DNA of 51,346 bases from Muribaculaceae bacterium (lineage in GTDB: Bacteria > Bacteroidota > Bacteroidia > Bacteroidales > Muribaculaceae): positions 1 to 51,346 of the forward strand of contig JAIDQZ010000119.1 in assembly GCA_029062005.1 (NCBI GenBank), read 5' to 3'. The stretch's first letter is position 1. Each line of letters opens with the position of its first letter. The position numbers and the translations under genes were made by a program. The notes under the pieces were generated by a model that had not been told where the DNA came from, did not search any database, and was given only the letters and a program-made list of their open reading frames with translations. Below are positions 25,442-33,414 of the stretch, one piece after another.

Positions 25442-28400
25442 ATGAAAAAATTCACTGAATATTCAACCCCGCTCAATCTCTCCAATATCAACAAGGAGAT
25501 ACTTGATATATGGGATCGACATAATCTTTTTGAGACATCTATGGATGTTCGTAAAGGTTGTCCTACTTTTGTCTTTTTCGAAGGTCCGCCGTCAGCTAAC
25601 GGTATGCCGGGAATCCATCACGTTATGGCAAGGACAATCAAAGATATTTTCTGCAGATATAAGACTATGAAGGGATTCCATGTTAAACGTAAGGCTGGAT
25701 GGGATACCCATGGACTCCCGGTGGAACTCGGTGTTGAGAAAACCCTCGGTATTACTAAAGAGGATATCGGAAAAAAGATATCTGTGGAGGAGTACAATGC
25801 TGCCTGTCGTCGCGAGGTGATGAAATATACCAAGGAATGGACAGATCTTACACATAAAATGGGTTATTGGGTTGATCTTGACAATCCTTACATCACTTAT
25901 GATAACGCGTACATTGAGTCGGTATGGTGGCTTCTGCGTCAGTTGTATGATAAGGGATATCTGTATAAAGGATATACGATCCAACCATATTCTCCGGCTG
26001 CAGGGACAGGACTTTCAAGCCATGAGCTTAATCAGCCGGGATGCTATCGTGATGTGAAGGACACTACTGCTACCGCTCTTTTCAAGGTGCTTGATCCGAA
26101 GCAGGAAATGACAGGGTGGGGTGAACCTTACTTCATGGCATGGACCACGACGCCTTGGACACTACCTTCAAATACAGCTCTTTGTGTGGGCCCGAAATTC
26201 GATTATGTGGCTGTAAGGACTTATAATCCTTATAACGGGAGTCCGATTACGGTTGTACTTGCCGAGGTGCTTGTCCCGTCTTATTTCAAGGCAGAAGGAG
26301 CAAAACTTCCTCTTGGCGACTATAAGCATGGTGATAAAGTTATTCCATATGAAATCACGGGACGTTGGAAAGGGAGTGATCTTGTTGGTATGCATTACTC
26401 GCAACTGATGCCGTGGGTGAAACCCACAGAAAAAGTTAATGAGTTTGCAGCAGATTTCGTGAAAGATTATGCTGCAGAACACCCGGAGAAGTGCTTTGAA
26501 GTAGGACCTGACAGATTCGTGGAGATTGCTGACGAGGCTTTCCGTGTCATTCCGGGAGATTATGTGACTACCGAAGACGGTACCGGAATCGTACATATTG
26601 CACCAACATTCGGTGCTGATGATGCCAAGGTGGCAAAGGCTGCCGGAATCCCGGCTCTCTTCATGGTGAACAAGAGAGGGGAGACCCGTCCAATGGTGGA
26701 CCTTACGGGCAAATACTATAATCTTGATGAACTTGCGCCGGAGTTTATAGACAAGTGTGTGGATGTAGACCTTTATTCCAGACATGCCGGAGATTATGTC
26801 AAGAACGCATATGATCCTAAATTCAATGAAGGTGGCAAGTATGATGAGGCGGCCGCAAATAAGGCAGAAGACCTCAATGTGGTTCTGTGTATGGAGATGA
26901 AGATGTCAGGTCAGGCTTTCAGTATCGCTAAGCATGTGCATAATTATCCTCACTGCTGGCGTACAGACAAGCCGGTGCTGTACTATCCTCTCGACAGTTG
27001 GTTTATACGAACACCTCAGGCTCGGGAACGCCTTATTGAGCTAAACAAGACCATTAAATGGAAGCCGGAGGCAACCGGAACAGGACGTTTCGGAAAATGG
27101 CTTGAGAATGTTCAGGACTGGAATCTCAGCCGTTCACGCTATTGGGGTACACCCCTTCCGATATGGCGCACGGAGGATGGAAAAGAGGAAATATGCATAG
27201 GAAGCTACAAGGAACTCTATGATGAGATAGAAAAAGCAGTCAAAGCAGGAGTTATGACTGAGAATCCGTTTGCTGTGAAAGGGTTCGAACCGGGTGATTA
27301 TTCTAAGGAAAACTATGATAAGATTGATCCTCATCGTCCTTATGTCGACGAGATCACTCTTGTGTCTCCGAGCGGTAAGCCAATGAAGCGTGAGCTTGAC
27401 CTCATCGATGTGTGGTTTGATTCCGGAGCCATGCCTTACGCTCAGTGTCATTATCCTTTTGAAAATAAGGAGGAACTTGACAGTCATGAGATTTATCCGG
27501 CAGATTTTATCGCTGAGGGCGTTGACCAGACACGTGGGTGGTTTTTCACTCTTCATGCCATTGCAGGCATGATCTTTGATTCGGTGAGCTATAAGGCAGT
27601 GATTTCTAACGGTCTTGTTCTTGACAAGAATGGCAACAAGATGAGCAAGCGCCTTGGTAATGCGATTGATCCGTTTGGCAACATAGAGAAGTTTGGCAGT
27701 GATCCGGTCCGTTGGTACATGATCTCCAACTCTTCTCCTTGGGATAACCTTAAATATGATGAAGAGGGTGTGGCTGAGGTGAGCCGCAAACTTTTCTCAA
27801 CCCTCTACAATACATATAAATTTTTCGCTCAGTATGCAAATGTGGACGGCTTCACCGGTGATGAACCGCAAGTGCCGGTTGCCGAGCGTCCGGAAATTGA
27901 CAGATGGGTACTTTCCCTCCTTAACTCTCTGGTAGCTGAGGTGGAGAAAGATCTTGAAGACTATGAACCTACTAAAGCAGCGCGTGCAATAGAAACATTT
28001 GTCAATGACAATCTCTCTAACTGGTATGTGCGTCTGAACCGCAAGCGTTTCTGGGCAGGTGAGATGGATAATGATAAACTTGCTGCTTATCAGACTCTAT
28101 ATTCATGTCTGAAAACTGTGGCGCTTCTTATGGCTCCTTTCGCTCCGTTTTATTCTGATCGTCTCTATAGCGATCTCACGGGCGCATCTGCTGAAGGCGC
28201 TGGTTATGCCTCCGTTCATCTTGCCGATTTCCCGGTCAGTGATCCTGCTCTCGTAGACTCAGCTCTCGAACGTCGGATGGCATTGGCTCAGGTAGCTACA
28301 TCTCTTGTGCTTGCATTGCGCAGAAAAGTCAATATTAAAGTTCGTCAGCCACTCGGTCAGCTTCTGGTGCCTGCTATAGATGCGTCGCAGAAGGTTGATT

Positions 28401-29002
28401 TCGAGGCTATTGTTCCTCTTGTAGCAGCGGAAGTGAATGTTAAGGATGTAAAGATTGTTGATAATGAGCAATCCGGACTCGTAAAGAAAGTAAAGGCAGA
28501 CTTTAAGAAACTTGGTCCCCGCTATGGAAAAATAATGAAGGATCTGGGCAAAGCGATTACAGCCATGACTGCCGAGGAAATCGCATTTATCGAGAGAGAA
28601 GGTAAGTTTGAGTTCTCTTCTCTTCCGGGATCTCCCGTGATTTCTCTTGATGATGTTGAGATCATTCCGGAAGATGTGCCTGGATGGCTTGTGGCAAACG
28701 AAGGAAATGTGACTGTGGCTCTTGATGTGACAGTGACCGACGAACTTCGTAATGAAGGAATGGCTCGCGAACTTATCAACAGAATCCAGAATATTAGAAA
28801 GGATTCGGATTTCGCCATAACAGACCGCGTGAAAGTCACACTTTCTGATCTTCCTGAGATTGCTGCATGTCTTGGAGAATATAAGGATTATATTGCTTCA
28901 CAGGTACTTGCTGATTCAATAGAGCTCGCGGCAGATGTTCCGGTGCCTAATAAAGAACTGGATATCGACGGCCTCAAGATTCTTGCAAATGTAGTGCGTT
29001 GA
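25442..29002 (+). CDS. ileS: Isoleucyl-tRNA synthetase
   Basis: An 1186-residue class I synthetase charging tRNA-Ile. The HIGH-type motif reads GMPGIHH (about residues 54-60). The large CP1 editing domain includes 'TTTPWTLPSNTAL'. 'GWDTHGLPVE', 'DQTRGWFFTLHA' and 'GNKMSKRLGN' (the KMSKS loop) follow, and the anticodon-binding and C-terminal regions complete it. Its length and motifs fit the large, eukaryote-like type of IleRS found in Bacteroidetes. An in-frame ATG lies at 25412, but ATG 25442 gives the conserved MKKFTEYSTPLNLSNINKEIL start. Confidence 0.96.
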   Translation: MKKFTEYSTPLNLSNINKEILDIWDRHNLFETSMDVRKGCPTFVFFEGPPSANGMPGIHHVMARTIKDIFCRYKTMKGFHVKRKAGWDTHGLPVELGVEKTLGITKEDIGKKISVEEYNAACRREVMKYTKEWTDLTHKMGYWVDLDNPYITYDNAYIESVWWLLRQLYDKGYLYKGYTIQPYSPAAGTGLSSHELNQPGCYRDVKDTTATALFKVLDPKQEMTGWGEPYFMAWTTTPWTLPSNTALCVGPKFDYVAVRTYNPYNGSPITVVLAEVLVPSYFKAEGAKLPLGDYKHGDKVIPYEITGRWKGSDLVGMHYSQLMPWVKPTEKVNEFAADFVKDYAAEHPEKCFEVGPDRFVEIADEAFRVIPGDYVTTEDGTGIVHIAPTFGADDAKVAKAAGIPALFMVNKRGETRPMVDLTGKYYNLDELAPEFIDKCVDVDLYSRHAGDYVKNAYDPKFNEGGKYDEAAANKAEDLNVVLCMEMKMSGQAFSIAKHVHNYPHCWRTDKPVLYYPLDSWFIRTPQARERLIELNKTIKWKPEATGTGRFGKWLENVQDWNLSRSRYWGTPLPIWRTEDGKEEICIGSYKELYDEIEKAVKAGVMTENPFAVKGFEPGDYSKENYDKIDPHRPYVDEITLVSPSGKPMKRELDLIDVWFDSGAMPYAQCHYPFENKEELDSHEIYPADFIAEGVDQTRGWFFTLHAIAGMIFDSVSYKAVISNGLVLDKNGNKMSKRLGNAIDPFGNIEKFGSDPVRWYMISNSSPWDNLKYDEEGVAEVSRKLFSTLYNTYKFFAQYANVDGFTGDEPQVPVAERPEIDRWVLSLLNSLVAEVEKDLEDYEPTKAARAIETFVNDNLSNWYVRLNRKRFWAGEMDNDKLAAYQTLYSCLKTVALLMAPFAPFYSDRLYSDLTGASAEGAGYASVHLADFPVSDPALVDSALERRMALAQVATSLVLALRRKVNIKVRQPLGQLLVPAIDASQKVDFEAIVPLVAAEVNVKDVKIVDNEQSGLVKKVKADFKKLGPRYGKIMKDLGKAITAMTAEEIAFIEREGKFEFSSLPGSPVISLDDVEIIPEDVPGWLVANEGNVTVALDVTVTDELRNEGMARELINRIQNIRKDSDFAITDRVKVTLSDLPEIAACLGEYKDYIASQVLADSIELAADVPVPNKELDIDGLKILANVVR

Positions 29003-29015
29003 TATCTTTATAGAT

Positions 29016-29702
29016 ATGACAGATTTTTCATCAGACAACGGTACCCGCCACTCTGTGATCACTACAGGGTGGCTGGTAACTGTGATAATGCTTCTGATCG
29101 TAGTGGTGGATCAGATGGTGAAGTTTTATGTGAAAACCAACTTTTATCTCGGTGAGGCTTACGAAGTGTTCCCCTGGTTTCAGATAAAGTTTATCGAAAA
29201 TAATGGAATGGCTTTCGGCATGGAACTTTTCAATAAATTCATTCTTACTTTCGGACGTATAGCGGCGGTGATATTCTTTATTTGGTTTATCAGGAAATCC
29301 CTTTCCATCAGCGGACTTCGCAAAGGCTTTTTCATTGCTTGTGCGATGATCACCGCCGGAGCGGCAGGCAATATTTTCGACTGCGTTTTTTATGGAGAGA
29401 TTTTCAATAATCCCTTTCCGCCTGAGCATGCGGTTCTGTTTCCTGCCGGAGGAGGATACGCCGGTTGGTTTGAGGGAAGAGTGGTCGATATGCTTTACTT
29501 TCCCTTTTTCTCATTCACTTGGCCGGCATGGATCCCGGGATTAGGAGGAAAAGAGTATGAGTTTTTCCAATACATCTTCAATATTGCGGATGCATCGATA
29601 TGCGTGGGAGTGGCACTCATGATTATTTTCTTTTCATCTGACTGTTCAAAAGCATTTAATGCAGTGTTCGATAAAAATGTGGACGGACAATCAGAAATGT
29701 AA
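29016..29702 (+). CDS. lspA: Lipoprotein signal peptidase
   Basis: A 228-residue inner-membrane aspartyl protease that cleaves prolipoprotein signal peptides. It has four membrane helices, the 'NNGMAFGMELF' loop, 'AGAAGNIFDCVFYGEIF' and the two catalytic-Asp regions 'GRVVDMLYFPFF' and 'FNIADASICVGVALMI'. It is longer than Proteobacterial LspA because of the extra loop before the second Asp, as is usual in Bacteroidetes. It follows ileS by 13 nt, and the lipoprotein gene downstream is a likely substrate. Confidence 0.95.
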   Translation: MTDFSSDNGTRHSVITTGWLVTVIMLLIVVVDQMVKFYVKTNFYLGEAYEVFPWFQIKFIENNGMAFGMELFNKFILTFGRIAAVIFFIWFIRKSLSISGLRKGFFIACAMITAGAAGNIFDCVFYGEIFNNPFPPEHAVLFPAGGGYAGWFEGRVVDMLYFPFFSFTWPAWIPGLGGKEYEFFQYIFNIADASICVGVALMIIFFSSDCSKAFNAVFDKNVDGQSEM

Positions 29703-29728
29703 TTCTTTCCTCGACCTTGCAAGTGTGT

Positions 29729-30619
29729 ATGAAATATCTTACGTTAATACTTCTCTTTATAATTTTGTCTTTCGGATGCTCAAGGCGTCCGAAAGACATT
29801 CTTAGCGAAGACAGGATGGTGGCTGTAATGGCTGATATCCGTATAGCCGAAGCTTTCGATCGTTCCGGAGAATCCTACGATTACCTTCAGGGTAAGAGCA
29901 GTGAGTTGCTGGGAAGGGGCATACTCATGCATCATGGGGTGACAGTGGAAGAAATGGACAGTACTATTGCATGGTATGGAAGAAACATGGATGAATATGC
30001 CAGACTCAATAAAAAAATTGATGAAGAGCTAAGTAGGCGGCAGATGAAATATGCAAGGGCTGCCGGTGAATCCGAAAATGAAGGTTCCTCCGCCGATTTA
30101 TGGCCTTATTCACACCATTTCGTTGTGGATGACAATTCCCTTTCTGATGGCATAATTGTAAATATTCCCGTGAGCGATCTTACACCTGGTGATAAGCTCA
30201 CCTGGAAGATGGCGACTCAGGGTGCGTCATCGCGTACCCTGACACTCGGGGTAAATTATGACGACGGAACGTCGGAAATATCTAAGGTCAACAACAGAAG
30301 TTTTGATAAATGGGTTGAGACATCCATTCAGACGGACTCCACTCTCAACGTAAGCAGAATTTTTGCCGTAGCGTCATTTGAGCACAGTCTTCCGAGAATA
30401 TTCATAGACAGTGTCCAGCTAATTCATCTTCCATTAAACAGGGAGGATTTTCAGAGGAATTACAATCAGCGTAGAGTGACTCCCGCAGGGCGAAGGATCG
30501 TCCTTCCGCCGGATACTTCTGCAAATTCGAGTCTTGTGCCGGATTCTATTACTGCAAGTCCTTCATTATCGACAGAGAATAGCCGTGGGGTGAGCACTTT
30601 GCGAAAACGGTTGAAATAA
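29729..30619 (+). CDS. DUF4296 lipoprotein
   Basis: A 296-residue lipoprotein: signal peptide and lipobox LSFGC at the N-terminus, then the DUF4296 domain (about residues 18-110: 'RPKDILSEDRMVAVMADIRIAEAFDRS'). The rest (about 125-240) looks like a beta-rich jelly-roll domain ('GDKLTWKMATQGASSRTLTLGVNYDDGTSE'), then a low-complexity Ser/Thr/Pro tail. Gene order ileS-lspA-DUF4296 is typical of Bacteroidetes. ATG 29729 is chosen over 29717 because it starts directly before the lipobox segment. The last 154 nt run antisense to the 3' end of the SprT-like gene. Confidence 0.85.
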   Translation: MKYLTLILLFIILSFGCSRRPKDILSEDRMVAVMADIRIAEAFDRSGESYDYLQGKSSELLGRGILMHHGVTVEEMDSTIAWYGRNMDEYARLNKKIDEELSRRQMKYARAAGESENEGSSADLWPYSHHFVVDDNSLSDGIIVNIPVSDLTPGDKLTWKMATQGASSRTLTLGVNYDDGTSEISKVNNRSFDKWVETSIQTDSTLNVSRIFAVASFEHSLPRIFIDSVQLIHLPLNREDFQRNYNQRRVTPAGRRIVLPPDTSANSSLVPDSITASPSLSTENSRGVSTLRKRLK

Positions 30620-31161
30620 CTGCCGTATACCCAAAACCATTCTTCCTTAATCACCTTATCCCAATCCTGAAAAGCACGGTGTATTTCAAATACTTTGCTT
30701 TGGGATACCCTGCATACAAGCTTTCTGCCATCGGACATTGTGCAGAGACACACTATTGAATGAGCCTTGGTCCGGTCGCTTTCAAGTTGTTCTTTTGTAC
30801 ATTTATGGCTGACGGTGATATTCCTGCCGTATCTTCGGTTGATTTCGTCCATAAGCATTCTGAATTTCTTTCCATGGCTTGATGTGTCACGAATTTTCCT
30901 GAAGGAAATAAGGAAATGGATCATTTCATGGATAAGGACATCTTCGAGGACTCTTTCTTCAAGTTCATATCTGTTGCTTAACGTCAGACAATAAGAAGCT
31001 TTTGTCCTTCCCATGAATCCAATTGTTTTCTCTGTCTTGAACTGACCTACAAATGAACGGGCAGATGAAATGCGCATAGCAGGAACAGGAAGTTCATCAT
31101 TGAACATCTCGTGATTGAACTTGCCAAAACCATTTTCAAGAAATTCTATATTAGCTCTCAT
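30466..31161 (-). CDS. SprT-like zinc metalloprotease-domain protein
   Basis: A 231-residue protein with the SprT/Spartan-type signature HEMIHFLISF (zinc His residues and catalytic Glu) followed by the third His in DTSSHGKKFRML. 'YGRNITVSHKCTKEQL' and the later 'IVCLCTMSDGRKLVCRVSQSKVFEI' resemble the C-terminal part of bacterial SprT-like proteins. The role is unknown in bacteria; relatives cut DNA-protein crosslinks. Its 3' end overlaps the convergent DUF4296 gene by 154 nt. Its start overlaps the end of comEC by 4 nt. Confidence 0.85.
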   Translation of the reverse strand: MRANIEFLENGFGKFNHEMFNDELPVPAMRISSARSFVGQFKTEKTIGFMGRTKASYCLTLSNRYELEERVLEDVLIHEMIHFLISFRKIRDTSSHGKKFRMLMDEINRRYGRNITVSHKCTKEQLESDRTKAHSIVCLCTMSDGRKLVCRVSQSKVFEIHRAFQDWDKVIKEEWFWVYGSYFNRFRKVLTPRLFSVDNEGLAVIESGTRLEFAEVSGGRTILRPAGVTLR

Positions 31162-32642
31162 TTTGTTTTTCTTCTGTTAAGCCAACATCCTGTTATAAAC
31201 ATAGCTGAAAGCCACACTGATACTCCCCATAAAGGGAGCTGATAATCTATTACAAATTCCGTGCCACAAGACAATTCCTCCATAAGCCAAAGCATGAAAT
31301 CATAGCCGAAGTCAAGAAAATGTCCTATACATCTCACTTCCATTCCAATACAAAGCATGATTACGTAACACACGGCAACCCCCAGATAGCATGGAAGTAG
31401 AGGAAGAATGACAACATTGGCAGGAAGAAACATAAGTGGTATCTGTGAGAAATAGTAAGATGTGAGTGGCATGGCTGCTGCCGTAGCAACCATGGTCGCA
31501 ATCAGCGAGCCACAGATATAATACAATACCGGATGTTGTCTGTGTCCTATAGGATTTAGAGGAGTCGCAAAGGCAATCAATGCCCAGACACATACGACAC
31601 TCAATTGAAAACCTGCATCGAATAGTGCTCCTGGATCGAATACAAGTATCAGAAGGCAGGCAGAACACAAGGCATTCCCTGCGAAGTTCTTACGTTCGAA
31701 AATAATAGCTATGAATGCAAATGTGGTCATTATGCATGCCCTCACCGATGAGTGAGACATTCCGGTTATTAAGACATACATCCACAAAATTACAATGGCG
31801 GCTGCATATGACCATTTATATTTCCCCAGAAATCTTATTGGAGATAATATCAGTATCAGTAGAGCCGCAAGTATTCCTAGGTGAAGACCGCTCAGAGCGA
31901 GCATGTGTGCAGTCCCTCCGTGTGCAAAAGTCAATCTTGTCTTTTCGTCGAGACCTGTCTTGTCTCCCAAAAGAATAGCATTGAGAAATTCTGATGTTTC
32001 CTTATTAAGATGACTGCGCTCTATCTTGATTTCAATCTGCTCCCTGAGCTGTGAGAAAAGATATTTTGGGGATCCGCTTTTCCCTGCTGCCTGTAGCGCG
32101 TGGGAATATAAATTCCCTGTGTATAGGATTCCTGAAGCCTTCAGCATTGGGGCAATCTTTTTGCCTATTTCTGTAGTGTCGGCATAAATATCCTTGAATA
32201 TTTTGGTCGGCACTATTATCATGTCTCCTGTTGATAGCCCGGAAGGTCGCGAATTTAACCTTGCTTTTGCACCATTGGTGCCACAGATCTCTACGTCTAT
32301 TCGGTCACCATAAGTCTTGGAAAGAACTCCAGTTACTTCGCATGTCACATATTCCGGGAACTCGGTAGGATAGGCTTCATCAATGGAGTTTGGTCTTGAC
32401 AACGCTTCATCTATCATGCCAGCCCCGGTGAATAGCATCACGATCCAGACCGCATGCCATTTCCCCCTTTTGTATGCCCTGACCGGATCTGTGGAGCTGT
32501 TCAAAAGAAATACGTAGAAGACAATTCCCGCTACCAAGGGAATCATGCCGATCCACCATGCTATTCCTGTCATGCCGGATAACGCTATTCCCGTGGCAAG
32601 TGCTGATGCAGGAATCAGAGATCCGTTTAAATATTCACTCAT
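31158..32642 (-). CDS. comEC: ComEC/Rec2-family DNA-uptake channel, core only
   Basis: A 494-residue polytopic membrane protein. The N-terminal region has two or three membrane helices and an OB-like DUF4131 segment (about residues 80-170). The core has the competence-domain motif 'FLNAILLGDKTGLDEKTRLTFAHGGTAHMLALSGLHLGILAALL' and several helices. The C-terminal metallo-beta-lactamase domain of Bacillus ComEC is absent, as in many Bacteroidetes homologues. It would carry transforming DNA across the inner membrane. ATG 32642 overlaps the aroE stop by 8 nt; an earlier ATG at 32660 is possible. Confidence 0.88.
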   Translation of the reverse strand: MSEYLNGSLIPASALATGIALSGMTGIAWWIGMIPLVAGIVFYVFLLNSSTDPVRAYKRGKWHAVWIVMLFTGAGMIDEALSRPNSIDEAYPTEFPEYVTCEVTGVLSKTYGDRIDVEICGTNGAKARLNSRPSGLSTGDMIIVPTKIFKDIYADTTEIGKKIAPMLKASGILYTGNLYSHALQAAGKSGSPKYLFSQLREQIEIKIERSHLNKETSEFLNAILLGDKTGLDEKTRLTFAHGGTAHMLALSGLHLGILAALLILILSPIRFLGKYKWSYAAAIVILWMYVLITGMSHSSVRACIMTTFAFIAIIFERKNFAGNALCSACLLILVFDPGALFDAGFQLSVVCVWALIAFATPLNPIGHRQHPVLYYICGSLIATMVATAAAMPLTSYYFSQIPLMFLPANVVILPLLPCYLGVAVCYVIMLCIGMEVRCIGHFLDFGYDFMLWLMEELSCGTEFVIDYQLPLWGVSVWLSAMFITGCWLNRRKTK

Positions 32643-33414
32643 TCCATATTTGCCATGCACCTACAGCCTGAAGCCTCAACATCTCAAGTCCGTTGCTGAC
32701 CACACAGCCATGAGCTTTACATATCTTCATGAACAGCGTTTCAGACGGGTTATAAACAAGATCAAAACAAATCTGGCTGTCATGCAGGTATTGATAAGGA
32801 AAAGGAGGTGCCGTGTCGGTGTCTGGATATGTGCCGAGAGGAGTGCAGTTTACTATTACTGTTGCATTATGAACAAGATCCGGTGTTAGTTCTCCGTATG
32901 CCAGACACCCGTCGCGATGTGTTCTGCCCACAAGTTGGGTGTCGAAACCAAGCATTTTCATCGACCATACCACAGCTTTTGAAGCCCCGCCGGTTCCAAG
33001 TATCAATGCGTAGGGCTTATCCTCATCGTCTGATGTACGGAATTCAGAATCCCTAAGTATTTCCTTCATTGATTCAGAAAATCCATATGCATCTGAATTA
33101 TAGCCTTTAAGTCTATATGTGCCGGTTCCGGAATCGCGCATTATCTTAATTACGTTGACAGCTCCAATGCCACGGGCCTCTTCACTCAGTTCATCAAGAA
33201 ACTTCATGACTTCCACTTTATAGGGGATGGTCACATTAAGCCCTTTCAGCAGAGGATGCTCTTCAATGAGTCCGGGCAGAAGATCGACACTCTCAAGAGG
33301 GTAGAGGTCGTAATGTGCCGGGATATTTTCCTTTTCAAATTTCTCATTGAAATATTTGGCGGAAAATGAATGTCCCAGAGTCTTTCCGATAAGGCCGTAT
33401 TCTTCTTTTACCAT
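32635..33414 (-). CDS. aroE: Shikimate dehydrogenase
   Basis: A 259-residue enzyme converting 3-dehydroshikimate to shikimate with NADPH in aromatic amino acid synthesis. It has the substrate motif 'GKTLGHSFSAKYFNEKF' and the catalytic Lys in 'NVTIPYKVEVM'. The nucleotide-binding loop is 'ALILGTGGASKAVVWSMKMLG'. 'VNCTPLGTYP' and the closing helix 'GLEMLRLQAVGAWQIW' complete the pattern. Overlaps with both neighbours (8 nt with comEC, 7 nt with the M13 gene) point to one mRNA. Confidence 0.95.
   Translation of the reverse strand: MVKEEYGLIGKTLGHSFSAKYFNEKFEKENIPAHYDLYPLESVDLLPGLIEEHPLLKGLNVTIPYKVEVMKFLDELSEEARGIGAVNVIKIMRDSGTGTYRLKGYNSDAYGFSESMKEILRDSEFRTSDDEDKPYALILGTGGASKAVVWSMKMLGFDTQLVGRTHRDGCLAYGELTPDLVHNATVIVNCTPLGTYPDTDTAPPFPYQYLHDSQICFDLVYNPSETLFMKICKAHGCVVSNGLEMLRLQAVGAWQIWNE

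Noticed and set aside
27281..27292. GGTTCGAACC string resembling a tRNA T-arm
   Set aside because: It lies inside ileS coding sequence, and no acceptor or anticodon stem can be drawn around it.
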